DNA of 17,614 bases from contig CALFGG010000092.1 in assembly GCA_937958235.1 (NCBI GenBank), positions 1-17,614 of the forward strand, written 5' to 3'. A program made the position numbers and the translations under genes. The number at the start of each line of letters is the position of its first letter. The first letter of the stretch is position 1. This document shows, one piece after another, positions 1-8,210 of the stretch. Under the pieces are notes generated by a model that was given only the letters and a program-made list of their open reading frames with translations, was not told where the DNA came from and did no database searches. Origin of the DNA: an uncultured Candidatus Saccharibacteria bacterium (lineage in GTDB: Bacteria; Patescibacteriota; Saccharimonadia; Saccharimonadales; Saccharimonadaceae).

Positions 1-2253
1 AAACCACCGGAAGACTTTTTTGCACAAATTCCACTATTAAAAGAGTTAGTTCTTGCCTTGGGCTGGGAGTTTCTGGAGGCGGATGAGTATGAGGCAGATG
101 ATATTATCGGGACGCTAGCTAGACAGGCAGATGAAGAGGGAGACTATATGACCTATATTGTATCGTCAGACCTCGACATGTTGCAGATTGTTGATGAAAA
201 TACCAGGATGTATAGACTGATTAAGGGCTTTTCGAATATTGAGGAGATAGATGTTCCCGCAATTGAAGAAAAGTACGGTATTTTAAAGAGTCAATTTTTG
301 GATTTGAAAGCTCTTAAGGGGGACAATTCGGATAATATTCCGGGTGTGCCTGGTGTTGGTGAAAAGACGGCAGTGAAGCTGTTAAATGAATATGGTAGTT
401 TGAGAGGGGTGTATGAACATATCAATGAGATTTCCGGCGTAGTAAAAAAGAAACTGGAAGAGGGAAGAGAGTCGGCCGAAATGTCGTATGAGCTTGCAAA
501 AATCTTAACAGATGCTCCGGTGCAGCTTGATGAGGTTGCGGATCTAGTAATAGAGCCAGAGAGAATTATTGCGGCGTTAAAAAAACTAGAATTTAACTCA
601 TTGATTAGAAAGTTTCGAAACGAATTAAAATTGGGTGAAGACCAGAATATTCTAAAAAATCAGGAAATAAAGAGCGTTGAAACAGGTCTAAGTGATGATG
701 CTTCTGTGCAGGTAGTGGAGGGGGCGGTGGTTGCGGAGAAAATGTTTGAAATACCGGAGGGTATGATCGTTGCTAGTGACTTAAAAGAGAAGATGCATCT
801 TTCAGATGAGCTTGCAGAGGTAATTTTGGCAGGGAATAGAAAAATTTGGGACCTAGAACAGGCAGATTTTTTAATTAACCCGTTAAAGAGAACGGAGAAT
901 ACGGATAATAATCAAGCCATGTTGCTACTGGAAGATCCGTGCGAGAGAATATTAGCAGGTAAATATACGGAAGCGGAACAGGCTGAATATGCGAAACAGA
1001 TGGAAATTTTATCGAAGATGCCTAAGCTGTACCAGATACTATCTGATTATGATTTGCCATTAATCCCAGTGCTTTATGAAATGGAGAAGGCTGGGGTCTT
1101 GATTGATCGGGACTACTTTAAAGGGCTTAAGAAAGAGTTTACAGAGAAAGTTACAGGACTTGAACAAAAAATTTATTCAGCATGTGGAGTGAATTTTAAT
1201 GTTAATTCACCTATACAATTATCAAAAGTACTTTTTGAGGATTTAGCATTACCGACTAAGGGGATAAAGAAGACGACGCGAGGATTTTCGACGGGCGCAA
1301 GTGAGCTTGAAAAATTAGAAGGGCAGCATCCAGTGATTGAAATGATTAAGGAATATCGTGAGGTTTCAAAGTTGCTTTCAACTTATATTCTGCCATTACC
1401 TGAGCTTGCCGGAGAAGATGGGCGTATTCATACAACTTTTACCCAAAATGTAACTGCAACTGGAAGATTATCAAGTGTAAATCCTAATCTGCAAAATATT
1501 CCAGTGAGATCTGAAGATGGGAAACGGATTCGAACAGGATTTGTGGCGGAAAGTGGTAAGGTTTTTGTGTCTGCGGATTATGCGCAGTTTGAACTACGAT
1601 TAGCGGCTGCGTTAGCAGGGGACCAGAAGTTAATTGAATCATTTGCGCAAAATATTGATATTCACACCAAAACGGCTGCAGAAGTTTTTGGAATTAAGAT
1701 GGAGGATGTCTCAAAAGCGCAGCGTCGAGCAGCTAAGGTGATTAATTTTGGCGTACTGTATGGCATGAGCCCAAAGGGTTTAGCAGATTCTGCAGAGATG
1801 AATTTTTATGAGGCAAAGCAATTTATTGATGATTATTTTAGAGTAAGAAAACCAATTAAAGATTATTTGGAAAAAACTTTAAAGCAGGCACGTGAAGAAG
1901 GTTTCGTGGAAACATACTTTGGTCGTAGGAGACCGACGCCAGATGTGAAGTCATCTAATTTTATTGTAAGGTCGGCTGCGGAGAGGGCTGCCCAAAATAT
2001 GCCAATTCAAGGGACTGAAGCGGATTTAATGAAAAGGGCAATGATTCGGGTTCATGATCTATTGAAAGCGAAGTACAACGAGGAGGCAAAATTAATATTA
2101 CAGGTGCATGACTCGTTGATTATTGAATGTACTAAAGGTTTGGAAGAGGCAGTATCGGCGGATTTGGTCCAAATTATGGAAAGTGTGGCACCAGAATTAC
2201 CGGTGAAGCTAAAAGCGGATGTGGCGATAGGAGTGAATTGGGGTGAACTATAA
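1..2253 (+). CDS. polA: DNA polymerase I, 5' end outside window
   Basis: Replication and repair polymerase with a 5' nuclease, which removes RNA primers and fills gaps. The reading frame is open from base 1, and the first 19 codons already match the family, so the TTG at 58 is internal; roughly 70-80 N-terminal residues should lie upstream. Counting from codon 1: 5' nuclease acidic residues in YEADD (D33, D34) and SSDLD (D57, D59), then the helix-hairpin-helix after GDNSDN (107-112). Polymerase motif A is DYAQFELR (D526), motif B RRAAKVINFGVLYG (R575, K579, F583, Y587), and motif C QVHDS (H703, D704). Between about 220 and 345, where E. coli has its proofreading domain, I see only a shortened, charged segment with no DxE exonuclease motif. 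So this is a 5' nuclease plus polymerase enzyme, probably without proofreading. The next gene overlaps it by 11 nt. Confidence 0.97.
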   Translation, partial: KPPEDFFAQIPLLKELVLALGWEFLEADEYEADDIIGTLARQADEEGDYMTYIVSSDLDMLQIVDENTRMYRLIKGFSNIEEIDVPAIEEKYGILKSQFLDLKALKGDNSDNIPGVPGVGEKTAVKLLNEYGSLRGVYEHINEISGVVKKKLEEGRESAEMSYELAKILTDAPVQLDEVADLVIEPERIIAALKKLEFNSLIRKFRNELKLGEDQNILKNQEIKSVETGLSDDASVQVVEGAVVAEKMFEIPEGMIVASDLKEKMHLSDELAEVILAGNRKIWDLEQADFLINPLKRTENTDNNQAMLLLEDPCERILAGKYTEAEQAEYAKQMEILSKMPKLYQILSDYDLPLIPVLYEMEKAGVLIDRDYFKGLKKEFTEKVTGLEQKIYSACGVNFNVNSPIQLSKVLFEDLALPTKGIKKTTRGFSTGASELEKLEGQHPVIEMIKEYREVSKLLSTYILPLPELAGEDGRIHTTFTQNVTATGRLSSVNPNLQNIPVRSEDGKRIRTGFVAESGKVFVSADYAQFELRLAAALAGDQKLIESFAQNIDIHTKTAAEVFGIKMEDVSKAQRRAAKVINFGVLYGMSPKGLADSAEMNFYEAKQFIDDYFRVRKPIKDYLEKTLKQAREEGFVETYFGRRRPTPDVKSSNFIVRSAAERAAQNMPIQGTEADLMKRAMIRVHDLLKAKYNEEAKLILQVHDSLIIECTKGLEEAVSADLVQIMESVAPELPVKLKADVAIGVNWGEL

Positions 2254-3235
2254 GCTGGGAATTTATCAAGCGCCAGAAGGGGGAATAGTTTTTGATGTGG
2301 ATGTTGAGTCGGAGACGATGTGGGCGACGCAAGTTCAGATTGCACAGCTGTTTGGTGTCGATAAGACTGTTATTTCAAGGCATTTGAAAAATATTTATAA
2401 AGATGAAGAATTAGAGGAAGCGAAAACTTGTCAGAAGCAAAATGAGATACGTAAGGAGGGGGAAAGGCAAGTAAGGCGCGAAGTTAAAAGATATAATTTA
2501 GATGCAATTATTTCTGTTGGTTATCGGGTAAATTCGATGAAAGCGACGAAATTTCGTGTTTGGTCAAGCCGTATTTTGAAGGATTACATTACAAAGGGAG
2601 TGGTGATTAATCAGAAGCAACTTGAGAGAACTCCTGAAATGGAGGCAGAGAAAAAACTAGATGAAATTAAGACGGCAATGATGATTGTCGAGCGAGTGAT
2701 TCGAGGAAATGAGTTATCAAGTGGTGAAGCAAAGGGGGTTATTGAGATTATATCTAAATATACAAGAAGTTTTCAGGTAATTGATGAATATTTAAAGGGA
2801 AAATTTATTTTATCAAATAACCGTCGTGCAAGACATGAGCTATCTGGGTTAGAGATGGAGAACTTGGTGATGGATCTGAAAGAGAAAATAGGGGAGGGAA
2901 GGGGATTCGGAGGGTTACGAGCTGAATATGATGATTTTAATAGTTTGGCGGAGAAGATTAAGCAGGATAATGCTGAAGATGACTCGGTATCGAGAAAAGC
3001 GGCGAAGTTACTGTATTTTATTGTAAAGAATGAGCCGTTTGAGCGGGGCAATCAACAGATTGGGGGCTTATTATTTGTGGTATATTTAGCTTTTAATCAG
3101 ATTCAATTAAGCAGTATGGGGGAGACAAAGATTTCTGACCAAGCGTTAACGGCTTTAGTATTACTGATTTCTGAGAGTGTGGGTACAGAAAAAGAACTAT
3201 TAATTAATTTAATCTGTAAGTTATTAGATAATTAA
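2243..3235 (+). CDS. RhuM-family protein with degenerate Fic-like C-terminus
   Basis: The first ~115 residues look like the RhuM/virulence-protein family: a beta start, a helix-turn-helix-like segment (QIAQLFGVDKTVISRHLKNI), then the family's YNLDAIISVGYRVNS and KATKFRVWSS stretches. A helical linker follows. The C-terminus has the layout of a Fic/Doc core, but where active Fic proteins have HPFxxGNKRIG this one reads EPFERGNQQIG (E264, G269, N270, Q271, Q272). The catalytic His and the Arg are therefore replaced, and AMP- or phospho-transfer is unlikely. The start is GTG at 2243, with AGGAGTG upstream inside polA; the 11-nt overlap suggests translational coupling. RhuM-Fic proteins occur in many bacteria and are often annotated as virulence or toxin-like, with no settled function. 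A DNA- or nucleotide-binding role is only a guess. Confidence 0.85.
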   Translation: MNYKLGIYQAPEGGIVFDVDVESETMWATQVQIAQLFGVDKTVISRHLKNIYKDEELEEAKTCQKQNEIRKEGERQVRREVKRYNLDAIISVGYRVNSMKATKFRVWSSRILKDYITKGVVINQKQLERTPEMEAEKKLDEIKTAMMIVERVIRGNELSSGEAKGVIEIISKYTRSFQVIDEYLKGKFILSNNRRARHELSGLEMENLVMDLKEKIGEGRGFGGLRAEYDDFNSLAEKIKQDNAEDDSVSRKAAKLLYFIVKNEPFERGNQQIGGLLFVVYLAFNQIQLSSMGETKISDQALTALVLLISESVGTEKELLINLICKLLDN

Positions 3236-3238
3236 TGT

Positions 3239-3244
3239 TATAAT
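3239..3244 (+). promoter_or_regulatory. -10 element (TATAAT) for the membrane protein/GT2 pair
   Basis: A perfect TATAAT preceded by TG (TGTTATAAT) lies 7 nt before the ATG at 3252, so the transcript should start at or next to the start codon. AAGG directly abuts the ATG and is too close to act as a Shine-Dalgarno site. No clear -35 is visible. Confidence 0.6.
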
Positions 3245-3251
3245 AATAAGG

Positions 3252-3656
3252 ATGAAAGATCTAGTTAAGGATCTAAAAGAAGTTTATGTCAAACATCGCT
3301 CAATGTTCACATTGATGGTGGTGATGACTATTTTTTCGATAATACTTTTTATTTATTCAATAGTTAACCTTCATCCGAATGCTTCAGTGGTTAAGGTGAG
3401 CTATGGCGATATTGGGAGATATCAGGGTGGGGAATGGTCTTCAATGTCGAATTCTGGTGGATATCATGACGGAGCATGGCATGCGATGCTGGTGTATCCG
3501 TTATTTGCATTAATTTTTGGAGTATTACATAATGTGATCGCTTTGAGGTTATATCGTAAAAAAGGCGATAAAGTGGCCAGTGTATTTTTGGTTGTGACAA
3601 TTGCTGTGATTTTATTTGCGATTTTAATTCTCTGGAGATTGCTTGGTGAGGGGTAA
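3252..3656 (+). CDS. Small three-helix membrane protein, unknown function
   Basis: I do not recognise this 134-residue protein. It has a short basic N-terminus (KDLVKDLKEVYVKHR), a hydrophobic helix at about 18-40, an extracytoplasmic-looking loop rich in Gly, Ser, Tyr and His (about 45-76), then two more helices at about 78-100 and 109-130. The first loop of roughly 35 residues is the only sizeable soluble part. It begins an apparent two-gene unit: its stop codon overlaps the start of the following membrane glycosyltransferase, so a partner or accessory role in that pathway is plausible but inferred only from position. Transcription probably starts at the ATG itself (see the -10 at 3239). 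Confidence 0.75.
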   Translation: MKDLVKDLKEVYVKHRSMFTLMVVMTIFSIILFIYSIVNLHPNASVVKVSYGDIGRYQGGEWSSMSNSGGYHDGAWHAMLVYPLFALIFGVLHNVIALRLYRKKGDKVASVFLVVTIAVILFAILILWRLLGEG

Positions 3657-5385
3657 AAAGCATGATAGAAGAGAAAAAGTAAAACCGGTTGAGCGGTCAG
3701 ACTGGGCTGACCTTGAGATTCCATTAGGAAAAAGAACGAGGAAATATCGTCTGTTAGAAATCTTGCCGGGCGCTATGTCATACACAATGATAATTTTATT
3801 ATTCGCATTATCGATAATAAGCCCGGCACTAGGGTCTTATTATCTACTTTTAATTATTGCAGTGACATTAGTGAAAGCAGTAGGAATTGTTTATCGTACA
3901 ATTCAAGGTTATAACGCTGCAAAAAGAGCAGAAAAAGTGAACTGGCACGAAAGGCTAGTAGATCTTGAGACGCCACACGAACGCTATGAAGAACTCTTGA
4001 AGCATAAATGTAAGGAATTTGCTTTTAATGAGCATGTAGAAAATTTAAAACTACTATCAGTTGGAAAGGATTTAGTATTATCTGAGAGTGAAGTGCAAGT
4101 AGACGAGCCAATATCCTTTCCTAAACCAAAAGAGGTTTATCATGCGGTGATTATGGTGGCATATAATGAAGGTCTGGAAACATTAATCCCAACAGTGGAA
4201 GCTGTAAGAGACGGCAGCTTTGATAATGAACGTATAATTTTTGTGTTCGGATATGAGGAACGCGGTGGCGAAGCGATGGTTGAAAACGCAAAAGTATTAA
4301 AAGAAAAATTTAAGGATGATTTCTTTGAATTTATTACGGTAATGCATCCAAAAGATTTGAAAGATGAGATTCAGGGCAAGGGGCCAAATTTGAATTTTGC
4401 AGCGGGGGAGCTTTTGGAATTTGTAAAGAAAAAGAAGATTCCTCTGAAAAATATCATTGTAACGTCGCTTGATTCAGATAATAAGATGAGTAAGTGGTAC
4501 CTTGATTATGTAGCGTATCAATTTATTGTACATCCAAATAGACAACATTTGAGCTATCAGCCAGTATCGTTGTTCACTAATAATATTTGGGATGCGCCAG
4601 CGCCAATGAGAATTATCGCAATTTCGAACTCATTTTTTAATATTATCTCATCAATGCGTTCACATACTCTTAAGAATTTTGCTTCACACTCGCAGCCACT
4701 ACTTGCTTTGTCTGAAATGGGTTTTTGGAGTAAGAAGACGATTGTAGAAGACGGTCATCAATATTGGCGTTCATTATTCTTCTTTAAGGGTAACTATGAA
4801 GTTTTGCCTATCCATGTGGCTATTTACCAAGATGCGGTAATGGAAGAGACTTTGATAAAGACATTGAAGGCGCAGTTCGTACAGCTTCGCCGATGGGACT
4901 ATGGAGCGTCGGACGTGGCTTATGTAGGGGTGAGACTGTTTTCAAAAGACAGAAAACGAATTGGAAAGATGCCATTCTTGCCACTTTTTGCTAAATTTGT
5001 ACGTCTTCTAGAAGGACATGTAACTCTTGCAGCTATTTCACCAATGGTAGCATTTGGGGGATGGGTACCAAAAATTATCAACTCAAGATCGAAAGACCTC
5101 TTAACATTTAATTTACCAAACACGATTAGCTTAATTCAGATTTTTGCTTCAGTGGGTTTGATGACGACGATTTTATTGTCATTAAAGATGCTGCCACCAA
5201 GGCCAAAAGAGGTGAAGACGCCACGGATTTTAATGATACTACAGTGGCTATTAATGCCTGTCGTGGCGATTGTCTATCAGTCATTTGCAGCATTTTATTC
5301 GCAAACAAGACTGCTGACGGGGAATTATATGGAAAAATTTGACGTAACAAAGAAAGTGGTAAAAACAAAGAAGGATGCTAAATAA
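3643..5385 (+). CDS. Membrane GT2 (cellulose/hyaluronan synthase-like) glycosyltransferase
   Basis: Predicted processive family-2 glycosyltransferase of the inner membrane. With the TTG at 3643 as residue 1: a basic N-terminus, two hydrophobic segments (about 40-90), then the GT-A domain opening with VIMVAYNEG. Catalytic signatures are all present: DSD at 277-279 (metal/UDP binding), ED at 369-370 (putative base) and the QLRRW motif at 414-418 (the QxxRW of processive enzymes). At least three hydrophobic segments follow from about 450, then a Lys-rich tail. The start is ambiguous: TTG 3643 overlaps the previous gene by 14 nt, and GTG 3646 lies 8 nt after a GGAG and may be the better choice. 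QxxRW suggests polymer synthesis, but the sugar cannot be told from sequence. It could build a cell-surface polysaccharide, matching the envelope-rich lifestyle known for host-attached Saccharibacteria (inference). Confidence 0.88.
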   Translation: MVRGKKHDRREKVKPVERSDWADLEIPLGKRTRKYRLLEILPGAMSYTMIILLFALSIISPALGSYYLLLIIAVTLVKAVGIVYRTIQGYNAAKRAEKVNWHERLVDLETPHERYEELLKHKCKEFAFNEHVENLKLLSVGKDLVLSESEVQVDEPISFPKPKEVYHAVIMVAYNEGLETLIPTVEAVRDGSFDNERIIFVFGYEERGGEAMVENAKVLKEKFKDDFFEFITVMHPKDLKDEIQGKGPNLNFAAGELLEFVKKKKIPLKNIIVTSLDSDNKMSKWYLDYVAYQFIVHPNRQHLSYQPVSLFTNNIWDAPAPMRIIAISNSFFNIISSMRSHTLKNFASHSQPLLALSEMGFWSKKTIVEDGHQYWRSLFFFKGNYEVLPIHVAIYQDAVMEETLIKTLKAQFVQLRRWDYGASDVAYVGVRLFSKDRKRIGKMPFLPLFAKFVRLLEGHVTLAAISPMVAFGGWVPKIINSRSKDLLTFNLPNTISLIQIFASVGLMTTILLSLKMLPPRPKEVKTPRILMILQWLLMPVVAIVYQSFAAFYSQTRLLTGNYMEKFDVTKKVVKTKKDAK

Positions 5386-5414
5386 AAAACCTTGGTGAAA
5401 AGCCGAGGTTTTTT
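5384..5414 (+). terminator. Rho-independent terminator of the GT2 unit
   Basis: A 12-bp stem with one G-T wobble (AAAAAACCTTGG with CCGAGGTTTTTT) and a 7-nt loop starts at the GT2 stop codon. A-tract and T-tract flank the GC core, so it could also work on the other strand. Confidence 0.85.
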
Positions 5415-5463
5415 GAAGGCTTATAGATGTGGTGAGATATAGGTGTATATCGAGAAATAGATA

Positions 5464-5490
5464 TTAAAAAAACGCCAAAGTTGGCGATTT
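5464..5490 (-). terminator. Terminator of the tRNA-Val transcript
   Basis: Read on the minus strand, CGCCAA and TTGGCG pair around a very short loop and run into a seven-T tract. It lies just past the tRNA 3' end, as expected for a single-gene tRNA transcript. Confidence 0.75.
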
Positions 5491-5494
5491 TATG

Positions 5495-5571
5495 TGGTGG
5501 GTCGCGAGGGATTCGAACCCCCGACTTCCTCCGTGTAAAGGAGACACTCTAGCCAGCTGAGTTAGCGACCC
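5495..5571 (-). tRNA. tRNA-Val (anticodon UAC), CCA encoded
   Basis: A full cloverleaf reads on the minus strand. The acceptor is GGGTCGC/GCGACCC; the D arm ACTC/GAGT has the GG pair in its loop. The anticodon stem TCTCC/GGAGG closes on loop TTTACAC, giving anticodon TAC. The variable loop has 5 nt. The T arm GGGGG/CCCTC carries the normal TTCGAAT loop. The body is 74 nt plus an encoded CCA (5495-5497). A modified U34 would read most or all GUN codons. It is transcribed away from thrS, with its own terminator. Confidence 0.96.
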
Positions 5572-5581
5572 TTATATTTTC

Positions 5582-5606
5582 ATCTTATCATAAAATATGA
5601 TAAAAT
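5582..5606. promoter_or_regulatory. Mirror-image divergent promoters of tRNA-Val (-) and thrS (+)
   Basis: Two extended -10 elements face away from each other across three A residues. TATGATAAAAT at 5596-5606 reads toward thrS; TATGATAAGAT at 5592-5582 on the minus strand reads toward the tRNA, whose 5' end lies about 11 nt beyond. Together they form a near-perfect 25-bp palindrome. No good -35 is visible for either, so each probably relies on the TG extension. Confidence 0.7.
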
Positions 5607-5634
5607 AAAAGAGTTAATAAGAAAGGAAAATGTC

Positions 5635-7425
5635 ATGAGTAGTACTGAGAGTTTTGAGGCCGAACGTGTGGACCGAATGCGACACACCTTGAGTCATGTG
5701 ATGGCGACTGCTTTGACAGAGATGTATCCAGGAATTCAATTTGGTGTAGGGCCTGCGATTAAGGATGGTTTCTATTATGACGTTGACCTTTCTAAGGTAA
5801 AGACAAAAAATGGTGAAGTGGTAAAAATTTCTGATGCTGACTTATCTAAAATTGAGAAAAAGATGAGAGAGGTTATTGCGCGGGGATTTAAAATGCAATA
5901 TTCGGAAAAGAGTCGTGCAGAAGCGCTTGATTGGGCAAAACAAAACGGACAAGATTTTAAGATTGAGTTAATTAATGAACTGCCAGAAGGTGAAGTGATT
6001 TCTTTCTATCAACTAGGTGACTTCACTGATTTATGCAAGGGGCCACATATTGAGAGCGACAAAGAGGTTGGCGCCTTCAAATTAATGCGTGTTGCGGGTG
6101 CGTATTGGCAGGGGGATGAGAATAAGCCAATGTTGACACGTATTTATGGTGTGGCTTTTGAAACTGAAGACGAACTTAAGGAATACCTCGAGAAAATTGA
6201 GGAGGCAAAAGCTAGGGACCATAGAAAACTGGGTAAGGAATTGGATCTATTCTGTTTTTCAGATCTGGTAGGTGCGGGATTACCGCTGTTTTCACCACGA
6301 GGAACAATACTGCGCGAGATGATGTCGGAATATTCGTTGTCGCTAAGAGGAGTTTCTGGATTTGAGAAGGTATGGACGCCACACATTACAAAAATGGATC
6401 TCTTTAAGGCTTCTGGGCACTATGCTAAATTTGGTGATGAGTTGTTTATTGTGCATTCACAGGTGAGCGGAGAGGATTTTGCATTAAAGCCAATGAACTG
6501 TCCACATCATGCGCAGATTTTCGCTTCAAGACCACGTACTTATAAAGAAATGCCTGTCCGATATATGGAGGCGACAACGGTTTATCGTGATGAAAAATCT
6601 GGAGAATTGGGTGGACTTTCTCGAGTACGTTCTTTAACTCAGGATGACTCACACGTTTTCTGTCGTAAATCTCAAATTGAGGATGAAATTAAGAATTTGA
6701 TTAAAATCGTACGTGAACTATATATGGCGGTGGGGATGGAGAAGCTAAGAGCAAGGCTTTCTTATCGTTCTGATGAGGATAAATACCTTGGCGATATGAG
6801 TCTTTGGGAAATGGCACAGGCACAAATTAAGAATGCTGCAATTGATAACGGATTAGATTTTTTTGAGGCAGAGGGCGAGGCAGCCTTTTATGGTCCTAAG
6901 ATTGATTTTATGGCGGAAGATGCGATTGGTCGTGAACATCAGGTAGCGACAGTACAGCTTGATTTTGTGCAACCGGAGCGCTTTGATCTTAATTTTATAA
7001 ATGAAAAGGGCGAAAAAGAGCGACCAGTGATGGTACACCATGCGACATTAGGTTCGATTGAAAGATTCCTTGCAGTGTTTATTGAGCATACTGCGGGTTG
7101 GTTTCCATTTTGGTGTGCACCTGAACAAGTCAGAATTGTAACAGTGAATGATGAGGTACTAGATTATGTTTCAGAGATTGAGGATGTGCTGAGGCAAATT
7201 GTACTAGATAAGCCGTTAAAATATAATGAACTAAGATTTACGACCGACAAGACAGATGATTCACTAGGGAAGAAGATTCGTCGTGCAACTTCAATGAAGA
7301 TTCCAGTGATTTTAGTTGTTGGTCCAAAAGATATGGAAGCAAGAACTGTCAGTGTGAGATTGAAAGATGAGGAAAAAACAGTAGACCTAAAGAATCTGGG
7401 TGATTTTCTGAAAGCTTTGGCTTAA
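5635..7425 (+). CDS. thrS: Threonyl-tRNA synthetase lacking the TGS domain
   Basis: Charges tRNA-Thr and edits mischarged Ser-tRNA in the cytoplasm. The protein begins almost at the N2 editing domain, whose metal-site motif is intact: HTLSH (H17, H21) and CKGPH (C134, H138). The class II core follows, with MNCPHH (C289), the motif 2 region with RDEKSGEL, H340 in DDSH, H468 in VHHATLGS and motif 3 (LGSIERF); C289, H340 and H468 match the three catalytic zinc ligands. A C-terminal anticodon-binding domain fills about 495-596. At 596 residues it lacks the ~60-residue N-terminal TGS domain of E. coli ThrRS. The start ATG has an AAAGGA site 5-6 nt upstream, and no in-frame TGS-like sequence fits upstream because the promoter and tRNA lie there. 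miaA follows after 16 nt. Confidence 0.97.
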   Translation: MSSTESFEAERVDRMRHTLSHVMATALTEMYPGIQFGVGPAIKDGFYYDVDLSKVKTKNGEVVKISDADLSKIEKKMREVIARGFKMQYSEKSRAEALDWAKQNGQDFKIELINELPEGEVISFYQLGDFTDLCKGPHIESDKEVGAFKLMRVAGAYWQGDENKPMLTRIYGVAFETEDELKEYLEKIEEAKARDHRKLGKELDLFCFSDLVGAGLPLFSPRGTILREMMSEYSLSLRGVSGFEKVWTPHITKMDLFKASGHYAKFGDELFIVHSQVSGEDFALKPMNCPHHAQIFASRPRTYKEMPVRYMEATTVYRDEKSGELGGLSRVRSLTQDDSHVFCRKSQIEDEIKNLIKIVRELYMAVGMEKLRARLSYRSDEDKYLGDMSLWEMAQAQIKNAAIDNGLDFFEAEGEAAFYGPKIDFMAEDAIGREHQVATVQLDFVQPERFDLNFINEKGEKERPVMVHHATLGSIERFLAVFIEHTAGWFPFWCAPEQVRIVTVNDEVLDYVSEIEDVLRQIVLDKPLKYNELRFTTDKTDDSLGKKIRRATSMKIPVILVVGPKDMEARTVSVRLKDEEKTVDLKNLGDFLKALA

Positions 7426-7441
7426 TCTTTGCTGGGTAGAT

Positions 7442-8179
7442 ATGGTGAAACCAGTAATAGTAATAGTTGGTCCTACCGCCTCTGGTAAAACAGGGGCGGC
7501 TATTGCTTTGGCACTAGAAATCGGTGGGGAAATTATTTGTGCGGATTCGAGAACGATTTACCGAGGAATGGACGTGGGTACGGCTAAGCCTAGTATGGAG
7601 GAGAGGAAAAATATTGTTCATTTTGGATTAGACCTGGTGAATCCGGACGAGCGATTTACGGTATACGAATGGAAGAAATATGCTGAACAAAAAATTTATG
7701 AGATAAGAACGAGGGGAAAATATCCGATCGTTGTCGGTGGGACGGGGCTTTATATTGATGCTTTAATCTATGATTATCAATTTAATCAGGAAAGAAAGAG
7801 TGACCAACTTGATCGAAAAGAAATCGGAGAAGATTTTTTGGTTTATGGGGTGCAGTGGAGTAGCGAGGAAATTAGAGAAAGAATTAAACTTCGTGAACAA
7901 CAGATGTTTGAAAATGAGGAATTAGTTTTAGAGACAGTAGCGTTAGCTAAACGATTTGATTGGGGATTACAATCTATGCGAAGCAATATTTATCAGTTCG
8001 TATGGCGAATGTTGAATAAGGAAATTACAAAAGAAGAGGCCATAGCTCTTGGGGTGTATGATGATTACCATTTGGCGAAGAGGCAGATGACCTGGTTTAA
8101 AAGGAATACACAGATTAGGTGGTGTAGGTTAAAAGATTTGAACGCTGAAATTATAAAAGACGTGAAGTCTTTAGAATAA
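7442..8179 (+). CDS. miaA: tRNA dimethylallyltransferase, short form
   Basis: Transfers a dimethylallyl group to N6 of A37 in tRNAs that read codons starting with U. The P-loop GPTASGKT spans residues 10-17; ADSR with D35 (catalytic base in the family) is followed by YRGMDVGTAKP, VGGTGLYIDAL and the C-terminal AKRQMTWFKRN. The protein is 245 residues against about 300 usually. The missing length seems to come from the inserted helical domain that clamps the anticodon stem, so the core looks functional but trimmed. The Gln usually seen in the DSRQ-type motif is Thr here. It is probably co-transcribed with thrS (16-nt gap), both acting on tRNA. The upstream GGGTAG is a weak ribosome site. Confidence 0.93.
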   Translation: MVKPVIVIVGPTASGKTGAAIALALEIGGEIICADSRTIYRGMDVGTAKPSMEERKNIVHFGLDLVNPDERFTVYEWKKYAEQKIYEIRTRGKYPIVVGGTGLYIDALIYDYQFNQERKSDQLDRKEIGEDFLVYGVQWSSEEIRERIKLREQQMFENEELVLETVALAKRFDWGLQSMRSNIYQFVWRMLNKEITKEEAIALGVYDDYHLAKRQMTWFKRNTQIRWCRLKDLNAEIIKDVKSLE

Positions 8180-8195
8180 AAAGTTTATGATGTGG

Positions 8196-8201
8196 TAAAA
8201 T
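8196..8201 (+). promoter_or_regulatory. -10 element (TAAAAT) for the wHTH gene
   Basis: TGTGGTAAAAT fits the extended -10 seen elsewhere in the window. It ends 9 nt before the ATG at 8211, so the leader would be 0-3 nt. Confidence 0.55.
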
Positions 8202-8210
8202 AGAGTTAAG

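Noticed and set aside
2052..2345. 97-codon frame on the minus strand
   Set aside because: Lies opposite the conserved polymerase motif C of polA and the RhuM start; composition is that of an antisense shadow.
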